Source: Chitinophaga pinensis (lineage in GTDB: Bacteria; Pseudomonadota; Gammaproteobacteria; Burkholderiales; SG8-41). Taken from it: a DNA stretch of 43,748 nucleotides. Shown here in pieces: positions 36,362-43,748 of the stretch; positions within the stretch are counted from its first letter, which is position 1, and each line of letters starts with the position of its first letter. The notes under the pieces are model-generated. The model was not told where the DNA came from. It ran no database searches and saw nothing but the letters and a program-made list of their open reading frames with translations. The position numbers and the translations under genes were made by a program. Location of the stretch: the NCBI GenBank assembly GCA_943329075.2, contig CALQCM020000037.1:1-43748 (forward strand), given 5' to 3'.

Positions 36362-37936
36362 TTAAGTCTGCGCCACCGCGCCCGACCACGGCGACATCAC
36401 GTCGGAAATACCGGTGTGTTCGCTGGTCTTCGCGTCCTGCATCACCGCACTCGGGCAGGCGAAGTTGTTCGGAAAGACCACGAGCTCGGTGAGATTGACC
36501 GGAAACTTTGCGGCGAGCGCGCTCTGCACCCCGGCGGGTTGGCGCGGATCGACGCCGACGGTGTCGCCGCCGCTGGCGTCGATGCGCGGTTGATGAAAGG
36601 CGTCTTCGAGGTTCATGCCGTGATCGATCAGGAAGGAACAGACCTGCGTCACCGCCGGCATGATCTTGCGCCCGCCGGAGGCGCCGATGGCGAACCAGCC
36701 TTCACCGTTGCGTGTGACGATCACCGGGCACATATTGGTCAGCGGGCGTTTCGACGGGCCGAGGTAATTCGGCGAGCCCGGCCGCGTGTCGAACCAGTTG
36801 ATGCCGTTGTTCATCAGCACGCCGGAGGTTGGCAGCACGAGCCGGCTGCCGTAGACACTCAGCAGCGTTTGCGTCACGGCGACCATGTTGCCTTCGCCGT
36901 CGATGACGTTGAAATGCGAGGTGCAGCCCGGGCTTTTCTCGTCGCTGGCTTCGCCCATGTTGTTCAGCCGTTCTGCATAAGCATCGCGCAAAGTCTGTGC
37001 GTAGGCGACGAAGGCGTCGGCCGAGGGCGCAGGGCCTTTTTTGAACGATTGTTTTGCCAGTGCCTGCAAGACGCCGGCCATGCTCTGGCCGCCGGTGAGC
37101 CCGCCGGCCAGTGACACGCGCGCGCCGCCGTAATCGACTTCGAGCGGGGCGACGATGCGTGCATGGAAGTTCTTCAAGTCGTCGGCATCAAGCACGCCGC
37201 CCAGCGCCTGAATGTCGCGGACGAGCATGCGCGCAACCTCGCCTTCGTAGAAATCGCGCGGGCCGTTTTTCGCCAGAAGGCGCATGGTGTCGGCGAGGCC
37301 CTTGAGTTTCAGGCGACCGAGTGGCCCGCCCTGCGCCGTGATCGGCGGGAAGCCGTTTGGCAGCCACACCGCGGCGCTGCTCGGGTAGCGTGACAGTTCT
37401 TTGGCCATCGTCGCCGTCTTCAGCGTCAGGTACCAGTCGGTGGCGATCCCGAGATCGGCGAGTTCAATGGCGGGGGCGATGACTTCGGCGAACGATTTCG
37501 TGCCGAACTTCGCCAGTGCAGTGGCGTGGCCGTCGACGTGGCCGGGTACCGCGATCGACAGCGGGCCGTGCACATTGCGGTCGTCCTTGACGGAGGGCCA
37601 GGTGAAGAGGTCGGTGGTGGTGCCGCCGCTCAGCGGAAAATCGGCGGGGTTCAAGCGGTGCGGCGAGATGGGCCCGAAGTCGACGACGTGCACCTTTTTC
37701 TCGCGCGCCAGATACACCAGCATGAAGCCGATGCCGCCAAGTCCGCTGTTCCACGGTTCGACCGCGGCCAAGGCGAGTCCGGTGGCGGCCGCGGCGTCGA
37801 TGGCGTTGCCGCCGTCGTTGAGGATACGCACGCCGGCTTCACCGGCAATGCGGTTCTGCGTGGCGACAATGCCGCCTTTGCTGCGGGCGAGCGGTTTGTG
37901 GACGGTCCAATTTTGCGCGAGGTGTTCGAGTTTCAT
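36362..37936 (-). CDS. Gamma-glutamyltransferase-like protein
   Basis: An Ntn-hydrolase of the gamma-glutamyltranspeptidase family, 524 aa from the ATG at 37936. The segment TQNRIAGEAGVRILNDGGNA matches the N-terminus of the family. The autoprocessing Thr is in CTSHFNVIDGEGNMVAVTQT, followed by SRLVLPTSGVLMNNGINWFD. There is no signal peptide, unlike periplasmic Ggt of E. coli, so a cytosolic enzyme acting on another gamma-glutamyl or acylated substrate is likely. A longer start at 37978 exists but homology begins near MKLEHL. Confidence 0.9.
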   Translation of the reverse strand: MKLEHLAQNWTVHKPLARSKGGIVATQNRIAGEAGVRILNDGGNAIDAAAATGLALAAVEPWNSGLGGIGFMLVYLAREKKVHVVDFGPISPHRLNPADFPLSGGTTTDLFTWPSVKDDRNVHGPLSIAVPGHVDGHATALAKFGTKSFAEVIAPAIELADLGIATDWYLTLKTATMAKELSRYPSSAAVWLPNGFPPITAQGGPLGRLKLKGLADTMRLLAKNGPRDFYEGEVARMLVRDIQALGGVLDADDLKNFHARIVAPLEVDYGGARVSLAGGLTGGQSMAGVLQALAKQSFKKGPAPSADAFVAYAQTLRDAYAERLNNMGEASDEKSPGCTSHFNVIDGEGNMVAVTQTLLSVYGSRLVLPTSGVLMNNGINWFDTRPGSPNYLGPSKRPLTNMCPVIVTRNGEGWFAIGASGGRKIMPAVTQVCSFLIDHGMNLEDAFHQPRIDASGGDTVGVDPRQPAGVQSALAAKFPVNLTELVVFPNNFACPSAVMQDAKTSEHTGISDVMSPWSGAVAQT

Positions 37937-38122
37937 CGGTGTAAACCAGTCTAAAAGGCGGCCTGAATGTGCTTCCACCCCAACCCTCCCACGCGTATTT
38001 CATGCGCAGGCGAGGGCGTGTGGAGCGCATCAGTTGGCAGGTTCCTTCCCCTGCGAAGCGGGGGAAGGGCAGGATGGGGGTAATGATAAACGATTCGTCG
38101 CGCACTCGTTATAATTGGACGC
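37937..38122. other. Divergent gap with a low-complexity hairpin
   Basis: CCTTCCCC...GGGGAAGG (about 38043-38069) and further C/G-rich repeats fill the gap between the glutamyltransferase-like and the deacetylase genes. A consensus TATAAT at 38110-38115 is only seven bases before the deacetylase ATG at 38123, so a transcript started from it would be leaderless or nearly so. Confidence 0.5.
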
Positions 38123-39193
38123 ATGGCTAAGCACATCGTTTGTCTGACGTTTGATTTCGACGGCATCTCGGGTTTTGTCGCGCGCGGTTCACCGTCGCCG
38201 AGCCCGGTCTCGCGCGGCGAGTTCGGCCCGCGCGTGGCGGCACCGCGGCTGCTGGCGCTTTTCAAAAAATACCGTATCAAGACCAGTTGGTATGTGCCGG
38301 GCCACACCATCGAAAGTTTTCCCGACGCGGTGAAGGCGGTGGTCGACCATGGCCACGAAATCGGCCACCACGGCTGGCGGCATATTTCGCCGGTGGCGTT
38401 TTCCCGTGCCGAGGAAGAAGAGGAACTCATCCGCGGCAACGAGTCGATCAAGCGCATTTCGGGTGAATACGCGCGCGGCTATCGCTCACCGGGCTGGGAC
38501 TTGAGCCCGCATTCGGTTGAACTCTTCATCAAGCACGGTTTTACCTACGACAGCAGCATGATGGGCGACGACTACGGCATGTACTTCGCGCGCCAGGGCG
38601 ACGTGCTCGACCTGCACAAACCCGCACAGTTTGGCGAGACGACCTCGCTGGTTGAACTGCCGATCAGCTGGTCGACCGATGACTCGCCGCATTTCGAATA
38701 CATGCGCACCGGCAATGCGCTGCGGCCGGGTCTGGCAAGTGCGGGCGATGTGCTGGAAAACTGGATCGCCGATTTCGATTACATGCAGAAAACCACCGAG
38801 TGGGGCGTGCTGACCTTTACCTGCCACCCCTTCATCAGCGGCCGTGGCCACCGCATCATGATGCTGGAAAAACTGATCCGCCATATGAAAGACAAGGGGG
38901 CGGTGTTTCAGCGCGCCGACCAGACAGTGTTGGAATTTCGCCAACGCACCTCGGGAAATACGGCCCCAAAGGTGCGCCGCAATCGCGGCAGAGCGGTCCA
39001 GTCGGGTATAGTTAACCGGTCTATCGGCAGTTGGCCGCGTTTCAGTCGTTCAATGCGACACCGGGTTTCCGCCGAATCGAACAATATTCAACCAACGGAG
39101 AAAAAAAATGATCAAAAAGATTGCAGTTGGAATGGCGGTCGCGGCGGCGTTGGCTGGCGGTTCGGCTTCGGCGCAATGGTACGCCGGTGGTAG
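38123..39193 (+). CDS. Polysaccharide deacetylase (NodB-like), C-terminal overlap with next gene
   Basis: A carbohydrate esterase 4 / PuuE-like deacetylase. CLTFDFDG gives the catalytic Asp pair, HEIGHHGWRH the metal His residues, and RGYRSPGWDLSPHS the Arg/Pro block. The enzyme proper seems to end near residue 276 (TVLEFRQRTSG). The frame then runs on for about 80 residues of unlikely composition, past the start of the downstream gene, to a stop at 39193. The natural stop was probably lost. No signal peptide, so cytosolic substrates such as ureido or acetylamino compounds fit. Confidence 0.88.
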   Translation: MAKHIVCLTFDFDGISGFVARGSPSPSPVSRGEFGPRVAAPRLLALFKKYRIKTSWYVPGHTIESFPDAVKAVVDHGHEIGHHGWRHISPVAFSRAEEEEELIRGNESIKRISGEYARGYRSPGWDLSPHSVELFIKHGFTYDSSMMGDDYGMYFARQGDVLDLHKPAQFGETTSLVELPISWSTDDSPHFEYMRTGNALRPGLASAGDVLENWIADFDYMQKTTEWGVLTFTCHPFISGRGHRIMMLEKLIRHMKDKGAVFQRADQTVLEFRQRTSGNTAPKVRRNRGRAVQSGIVNRSIGSWPRFSRSMRHRVSAESNNIQPTEKKNDQKDCSWNGGRGGVGWRFGFGAMVRRW

Positions 39194-39740
39194 TCTCGGC
39201 CAGAGCAAGACCAATTACAACGCGGGCCAGTTGTCGGCTGACTTGCGGGCAGTGGGCGTTACCGCTACCGGTGCCATCAGCAGCTCCGACATCGGACTCA
39301 AAGCATTTGCGGGTTATTCCTTCAATGGAAACTTTGCGCTTGAGGGCGGTTATTTCAATATGGGCCGCCCGCTAACCTCTAACGGGACTGTCACTGCGCC
39401 GACGGCCGCAACGTTTAGCGGAAAAGTCGAAGGTCAGGGCGTCAATCTGGATGCGGTCGGCACGCTGCCGCTGGCGCAAGGTTTCTCGCTGATCGGTCGT
39501 CTCGGCGCCGCCTACTTTCAGACCAAGGCGACGACAACTGTGACCGCGGGCAACCTCTCCAGTTACGGCAATGCGACCAGCAACAAGTTTGTGCCGGTGT
39601 TCGGCGTCGGCGCGCAATACGATTTCACCAAGACCATCGCGGGCCGCATTGAGGCGCAACGTTTCAGCAAAGTCGGCAACAGCAACACCGGTTCGGGCGA
39701 CGTCGATTTCTATTCGGCGGGCATCGTCGTCAAGTTCTGA
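39108..39740 (+). CDS. Small outer-membrane beta-barrel protein
   Basis: A 210-aa protein with a clear signal peptide (MIKKIAVGMAVAAALAGGSA, cleavage near ASAQ). Alternating beta strands begin with WYAGGSLGQSKT, and the terminal Phe (GIVVKF) is required for BAM insertion. This is the OmpA/OmpX-like transmembrane domain without the peptidoglycan-binding part. CGGAGAAAAAAA gives a good ribosome binding site. Its first 86 bases lie inside the read-through frame of the deacetylase gene. Probable role: porin-like or adhesin; not determinable. Confidence 0.87.
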   Translation: MIKKIAVGMAVAAALAGGSASAQWYAGGSLGQSKTNYNAGQLSADLRAVGVTATGAISSSDIGLKAFAGYSFNGNFALEGGYFNMGRPLTSNGTVTAPTAATFSGKVEGQGVNLDAVGTLPLAQGFSLIGRLGAAYFQTKATTTVTAGNLSSYGNATSNKFVPVFGVGAQYDFTKTIAGRIEAQRFSKVGNSNTGSGDVDFYSAGIVVKF

Positions 39741-39746
39741 TCAGTT

Positions 39747-39842
39747 CGTAGGGTGGGTTAGGCGCGAAGCGCCGTAACCCACCGTCCAGCGCCTCGCAGA
39801 AACATCATCCGGCGCAATGCGCTTCGCTTATTGCGCCCTACG
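39747..39842. repeat. Composite intergenic inverted repeat
   Basis: The inner palindrome GGTGGGTTAGGCGC GAA GCGCCGTAACCCACC occupies 39752-39783; outer arms CGTAGGG (39747) and CCCTACG (39836) enclose it together with a second palindrome GGCGCAAT...ATTGCGCC. Both motifs belong to widely dispersed proteobacterial intergenic repeats. It separates the barrel gene from the convergent oxidoreductase. Confidence 0.8.
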
Positions 39843-39845
39843 AAG

Positions 39846-40859
39846 TCAGCCGATATTCACCGGCTGATGACTCTGCGCCGATTTCAACACCGCTTCCAAC
39901 ACCGCAACGCCATGCGCTTCGTCGCCGCCGGCCACTGCCAATGGACGTTTCGCCTTGATCGCGTCGGCAAAATTTTCCAGTTCCAGCCGTTCGGTGCTGG
40001 TCTGCGGGAAGGTGATGAGCTGCGGCTTGTGGTGCAAGTGCAGGTTGTCCGGATTGACATAGCAGACGCGCATTTCCCAGGTCGTCAGATGCTGCACGTC
40101 GCCGACCTCGGCCCAGCCTTTTGAACCGAAGACCTGCATGCGCCAGGTTTCGGCGGTGGCGATAAAGGTGCCGAGATAACCGGTGGCGCCGTTCTTGAAG
40201 CGGAACAGCATCGAGGTGGTGTCGTCGATGCCGTAATCGAGCGTGCGGCGGTAGCTTTGCGCGTAGACGTTGTCGATCTGGCCCGACAGATACATCATCG
40301 CGTCGACGACGTGCACGCCGCGCCCGGTCATGCCGCCGGCGGGGCCTTCCTCAGGGCGCAGGCGCCAGTGTTCCTTGCCGAAGCGGTAGACGCTGGGACC
40401 GCAGAAATTGCCCTCGATGTGCTGCAGCACGCCGAGGCGCCCGTCTTCGAGCATGCGTTTGATTTCCTGCAGCGCCGGCTGAAAGCGCCAGTTATAGCCG
40501 ACTGCCAGCGTGACCTTGTGGTCGGCGCAGACCTTGAGGCACTGCGCGGCTTCCGCACCGGTCAGCGTCAGCGGTTTTTCGGTGAAGACGTGTTTGCCGG
40601 CCCTGGCCGCCGCACTGATGAGTTCAACGCGCTGGGTGTGTGGTGTGGCGAGAATCACCGCATCGATTTTCGGATCGGCCAGCAGTTTCGCCACCGAATC
40701 GACGAGCGGAAAGCCCTGTTGTTTGGCGTAATCGACGGCCTCCTGCGCGCGCGTGCGGGTGGCGCCGGCAACGACGCGGATTTTGTCGCTCTTGCCCTGA
40801 ATGCTGTTGACGAGGTTTTGTCCCCAGCGGCCGAGGCCGATGATGCCTGCGTTGATCAT
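39846..40859 (-). CDS. Gfo/Idh/MocA-family oxidoreductase
   Basis: An NAD(P)-dependent dehydrogenase, 337 aa, with N-terminal Rossmann GIIGLGRWGQNLV, the EKP motif in FTEKPLTLTGAE, and the substrate-domain Asp/His region GRGVHVVDAMMYL. The ATG at 40859 follows AAGGAACC, a good ribosome binding site; an upstream frame to 40982 is rejected because it would start inside the gltX control region. The substrate is likely a sugar or cyclitol derivative, as for the family, but not assignable. It is divergent from gltX. Confidence 0.92.
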   Translation of the reverse strand: MINAGIIGLGRWGQNLVNSIQGKSDKIRVVAGATRTRAQEAVDYAKQQGFPLVDSVAKLLADPKIDAVILATPHTQRVELISAAARAGKHVFTEKPLTLTGAEAAQCLKVCADHKVTLAVGYNWRFQPALQEIKRMLEDGRLGVLQHIEGNFCGPSVYRFGKEHWRLRPEEGPAGGMTGRGVHVVDAMMYLSGQIDNVYAQSYRRTLDYGIDDTTSMLFRFKNGATGYLGTFIATAETWRMQVFGSKGWAEVGDVQHLTTWEMRVCYVNPDNLHLHHKPQLITFPQTSTERLELENFADAIKAKRPLAVAGGDEAHGVAVLEAVLKSAQSHQPVNIG

Positions 40860-41002
40860 GGTGGTTCCTTGATGGGTCGGTTTGGCGGCATGCCGCCGCG
40901 CTTGAAGCAGCCATTTTAACGGATACCAGTCCGGCCGTTCGCGCCTGCCGCCGCGGCGCCGTAGTCGCGTAGTAAAATGCATTCTTTTTTGCAGCGCTCA
41001 TC

Positions 41003-42394
41003 ATGATCAGAACCCGCTTTGCCCCGAGCCCGACTGGCTACCTGCACATTGGCGGCGCGCGCACCGCGCTGTTCAGCTGGGCCTACGCGCGCAAGCATGG
41101 CGGCAAATTCATTCTGCGGGTCGAAGACACCGACCTTGAGCGTTCGACCCAGCAATCGGTGCAGGCCATCCTCGACGGCATGCAATGGCTGGGGCTTGAT
41201 TGCGACGAGGGCCCGTTCTACCAGATGCAACGCGTCGAGCGTTATCAGGCGGTGGCCGAGCAACTGGTCAACGAGGGCAAGGCCTACCGCTGCTATTGCA
41301 CCAAGGAAGAGCTCGACCAGATGCGTGAAGCGCAGCGCGCGCGCGGCGACAAGCCGCGTTACGACGGGCGCTGGCGCGATTCGCTGCAAAAGCCGCCGCC
41401 CGGCGTCAAACCGGTCATCCGTTTCAAGAATCCGGAGGCCGGCGAGGTGGTCTGGGCGGACCAGGTCAAGGGCCCGATTTCGATCAGCAACGGCGAACTC
41501 GACGATCTGGTGCTGCTGCGCGGCGACGGCGTGCCGACCTACAACTTCGGTGTGGTCATCGACGACCTCGACATGAACATCACGCACGTCATTCGCGGTG
41601 ACGACCACGTCAACAACACCCCGCGCCAGATCAATATCTACAAGGCGCTAGGCGCCACGCTGCCAAAGTTCGGCCATGTGCCGATGATCCTCGGTCACGA
41701 CGGCGAGCGCCTCTCGAAGCGCCACGGCGCGGTCAGCGTGATGCAGTATCGCGACGACGGTTTTCTGCCGGAAGCGCTGGTGAATTATCTGGCACGACTC
41801 GGCTGGTCGCATGGCGATAATGAAAAGTTCTCGCGCGACCAGCTCGTCGAGTGGTTTGACCTTGCACACGTCAGCAAGTCGCCGGCGCGTTTCGATCCGG
41901 ACAAACTGCTGTGGCTCAATCAGCAATACATGCGTGAGGCCGAGACACCGCGCCTCGCCGATCTGGTGCAGCCGTTTTTTGCCGCTGACCAGTGTTCGAC
42001 CGACGACGGTCCGGCGCTGTATGCGGTGATCGATCTGTTGCGCACGCGCGCCAGCAGTCTGCGCGAACTCGCCGATGCGGCAGTGTTTTTCTACCGCCCG
42101 CTGGAAGCTTCGGCGGCATTGCGCGCGCAGCACTACGGCGCGGATGTGCGACCGGCGGTGGAGGATTTGTACAAGCGCCTGAGTTCGGTGGTGTGGAACC
42201 GCGCCGCCATCAATGACGTCATCAAGGCGGTGGTCGGTGCGCACGCGCTGAAAATGCCGAAGCTGGCCATGCCGCTGCGCGTGATGGTGACCGGCTCGAC
42301 GCAGACGCCCTCGATAGACGCCACGCTCGAACTGATCGGCAAAGAAACGGTTTTGGCCCGTATGTCCGCGGAGTTAAAGCAGTTTCCTGCCTGA
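41003..42394 (+). CDS. gltX: Glutamyl-tRNA synthetase
   Basis: Charges tRNA-Glu with glutamate. The 463-aa enzyme has the class I HIGH-type motif [11 protein letters not shown] (residues 8-18) and the KMSKS-type LSKRH at about 237-241, with a normal C-terminal anticodon-binding domain. A -10-like TAAAAT precedes it at 40973. The gene for its own substrate tRNA-Glu lies 175 bases after its stop, behind a separate strong promoter. Members of this length may also charge tRNA-Gln in organisms lacking GlnRS; the window does not show which. Confidence 0.97.
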   Translation: MIRTRFAPSPTGYLHIGGARTALFSWAYARKHGGKFILRVEDTDLERSTQQSVQAILDGMQWLGLDCDEGPFYQMQRVERYQAVAEQLVNEGKAYRCYCTKEELDQMREAQRARGDKPRYDGRWRDSLQKPPPGVKPVIRFKNPEAGEVVWADQVKGPISISNGELDDLVLLRGDGVPTYNFGVVIDDLDMNITHVIRGDDHVNNTPRQINIYKALGATLPKFGHVPMILGHDGERLSKRHGAVSVMQYRDDGFLPEALVNYLARLGWSHGDNEKFSRDQLVEWFDLAHVSKSPARFDPDKLLWLNQQYMREAETPRLADLVQPFFAADQCSTDDGPALYAVIDLLRTRASSLRELADAAVFFYRPLEASAALRAQHYGADVRPAVEDLYKRLSSVVWNRAAINDVIKAVVGAHALKMPKLAMPLRVMVTGSTQTPSIDATLELIGKETVLARMSAELKQFPA

Positions 42395-42401
42395 CAATTT
42401 C

Positions 42402-42430
42402 TTTACAGGGTGGCGCTGCCTCGGTATAAT
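42402..42430 (+). promoter_or_regulatory. Strong sigma70-type promoter of the tRNA operon
   Basis: TTTACA (-35) and TATAAT (-10, at 42425) are exactly 17 bases apart, immediately after the gltX stop. Transcription would start near 42437, about eight bases before tRNA-Ala. This is the best promoter match in the window. Confidence 0.88.
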
Positions 42431-42444
42431 CCGCGGTCTTTCGT

Positions 42445-42520
<76 letters not shown>

Positions 42521-42568
42521 AGTAATGCCTGTATCAAGTAGTAGCAGTTAGCAGTTGTTTGTCTCAAG

Positions 42569-42644
42569 GTCCCCATCGTCTAGAGGCCTAGGACATCACC
42601 CTTTCACGGTGAGTACGCGAGTTCGAATCTCGCTGGGGACGCCA
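42569..42644 (+). tRNA. tRNA-Glu(UUC)
   Basis: Acceptor GTCCCCA/TGGGGAC, anticodon stem CACC/GGTG around CTTTCAC (anticodon TTC), T-loop TTCGAAT, discriminator G and encoded CCA at 42642-42644. It lies 48 bases after tRNA-Ala and is probably co-transcribed. Confidence 0.96.
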
Positions 42645-43509
42645 ATAGAATCAAGGTGTTAGAGTATAACGTTGCTGCGAAAATGCAGTCATGCCAAACT
42701 CATGCCAAACTGCTGTCGCTAAGTTTTAGCGGACTTCCTGAATAAACTATTCGCACCGTATGCGTCCGATTGAGCGCCACTCGTTGTTTGTGAATCGGGG
42801 CTTGGGCATCACAAACACGCGGTGGCAAGGTCGAAATGTTAGGTGCTGAATTACCCTGCTTTTAGTAATCAGTGTGTAGCGTCTCCAGTATTTTTATAAT
42901 ACAGATTCATCTCGCAACACCGTCGGCATCGTTCACTCTGAACTGCATGCCCCCCAAGCAAAATCGTTCTACTGCAACCCCCACCGGCACCCCATCCCCC
43001 GCTTTTTAAACTGGTTCCATCCGGCATACCCCTTCACTGGGTTTTGCTCAAACGATCCGTCGTTTTCTGGAATCCTAGACCCCACCCAGCCGGCACCACC
43101 CGTTTAGGCCCAGTCATCTCCAGATCAAGCTTGGACCAGTGTTTGTTTCGCACAATTGCGTAAATCGGTGGGTAGTTGTCTAACGTTTGACAGGACTGCC
43201 ACCCCGTCGATATAGGAAAGGCCCCCCTTTGTTTTTCAAATGCCTTGACCGGGGGGGTATATATTTTCTGGAATTCACGGGTAGGCACACATGTGTAAAT
43301 TGAATGTTGCACTAACGTAGTAGTGGCTTCAACTTCGGTTGGGCTCATTACTCCGCTACTTCATTTCGAATTTCTTGATTTGGAAGTAAGAAGTGGCTCC
43401 GCTTGTTTGAACAACATTCCCCGATTTATAAGTGGAATCCGGGCGGGTTGTTAACGGCGAAGCGCAGTCCACGGTCGTGAACAACGCGGGGCGCGCCGAA
43501 GAATTCATT
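42645..43509. other. AT-richer gene-poor stretch after tRNA-Glu
   Basis: About 865 bases without a supported gene. It opens with an 11-bp perfect tandem repeat, CATGCCAAACT, at 42690-42700 and 42701-42711, which could be an integrase-type arm site since a tRNA 3' end lies just before. A 104-codon minus frame at 43034-43348 has only a weak ribosome binding site and no recognisable motif. The right end (about 43390 onward) probably already belongs to the IS element. Confidence 0.5.
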
Positions 43510-43748
43510 CTATGCTGCCTTCGCCAGTTGAGGAAGCCCGTTGAAGTAAGCCTGCTCGGGAGTGACATCATCCAGACTCGAATGCACGCGACCGGTGTTG
43601 TACCACTGAAGGTAGTCAGCGATGTCGGCGCGCGCGGCGCTCACGCTGTCATAGGCTTTGAGGTAAACCCGTTCGTACTTCACGCTGCGCCAGAGACGTT
43701 CAACAAAGACGTTGTCGCGCCAGGCGCCGCGCCCGTCCATCGACAGCT
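43510..43748 (-). mobile_element. IS3-family transposase (orfB C-terminus), partial
   Basis: The frame is open to the right edge of the window, so only the last 79 or so codons are seen. GRGAWRDNVFVERLWRSVKY carries the final Glu of the DDE catalytic triad and the following Lys, and YLQWYNTGRVHSSLDDVTPE is the conserved IS3 tail (YN...R.H.SL...TP). The gene reads leftwards. The IS end is expected within roughly 120 bases left of the stop. An inverted repeat cannot be confirmed without the other end. Confidence 0.9.

Noticed and set aside
43034..43348. 104-codon minus-strand frame after tRNA-Glu
   Set aside because: Only a weak, badly spaced ribosome binding site and no recognisable motif; cannot be supported as a gene.

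Overview
The window looks like part of the chromosome of a GC-rich betaproteobacterium, most likely Burkholderiales-like. The reasons are two Bug/TctC-type tricarboxylate receptors, the gloB / methyltransferase / rnhA / dnaQ gene order, CoA-transferase and acyl-CoA dehydrogenase genes of the type common in Burkholderiales, and several families of short intergenic palindromes. No species can be named from sequence alone.

Region by region. 1-5912: the end of a peptide/opine ABC importer operon (solute receptor, two permeases, one fused double ATPase) with overlapping start and stop codons throughout. 5965-10279: convergent mltD, then gloB, and divergently a methyltransferase, rnhA and dnaQ. 10410-16718: an LVIVD-repeat beta-propeller protein, nudC, a Bug receptor, rubredoxin, an alpha/beta hydrolase and two secreted proteins of unknown function. 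16779-19812: acyl-CoA dehydrogenase, an SDR oxidoreductase and a second Bug receptor. 20035-24878: a SET-domain protein and topoisomerase IV (parE, parC).

24879-32214 is an accessory hotspot between parC and tRNA-Val(CAC). It holds a winged-helix protein / nucleotidyltransferase pair with a 22-bp palindrome upstream of its promoter region (toxin-antitoxin-like), a frameshifted deacetylase remnant, an integrase tail, and a compact 5.27-kb integrated element. The element is bounded by a 28-bp direct repeat of the tRNA-Val 3' end. It carries a tight four-gene operon (replication-like protein, unknown protein, DUF4224-type excisionase candidate, tyrosine integrase), a divergent unknown cargo gene of about 398 codons, and two tiny genes with excellent ribosome binding sites. 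A nonamer close to GTGTCTAAT occurs twice near each end and looks like integrase arm sites. This element and the pair beside it are the best candidates for an undescribed system.

32315-42394 returns to core-like metabolism: CaiB-type CoA transferase, DadA-like oxidase, a small cytochrome c, an SGNH-like hydrolase, a gamma-glutamyltransferase-like enzyme, a polysaccharide deacetylase overlapping a small outer-membrane protein, a Gfo/Idh/MocA oxidoreductase and gltX. A strong promoter then drives tRNA-Ala(GGC) and tRNA-Glu(UUC). After the tRNAs the sequence becomes AT-richer and gene-free and ends in the C-terminal part of an IS3-family transposase at the window edge.
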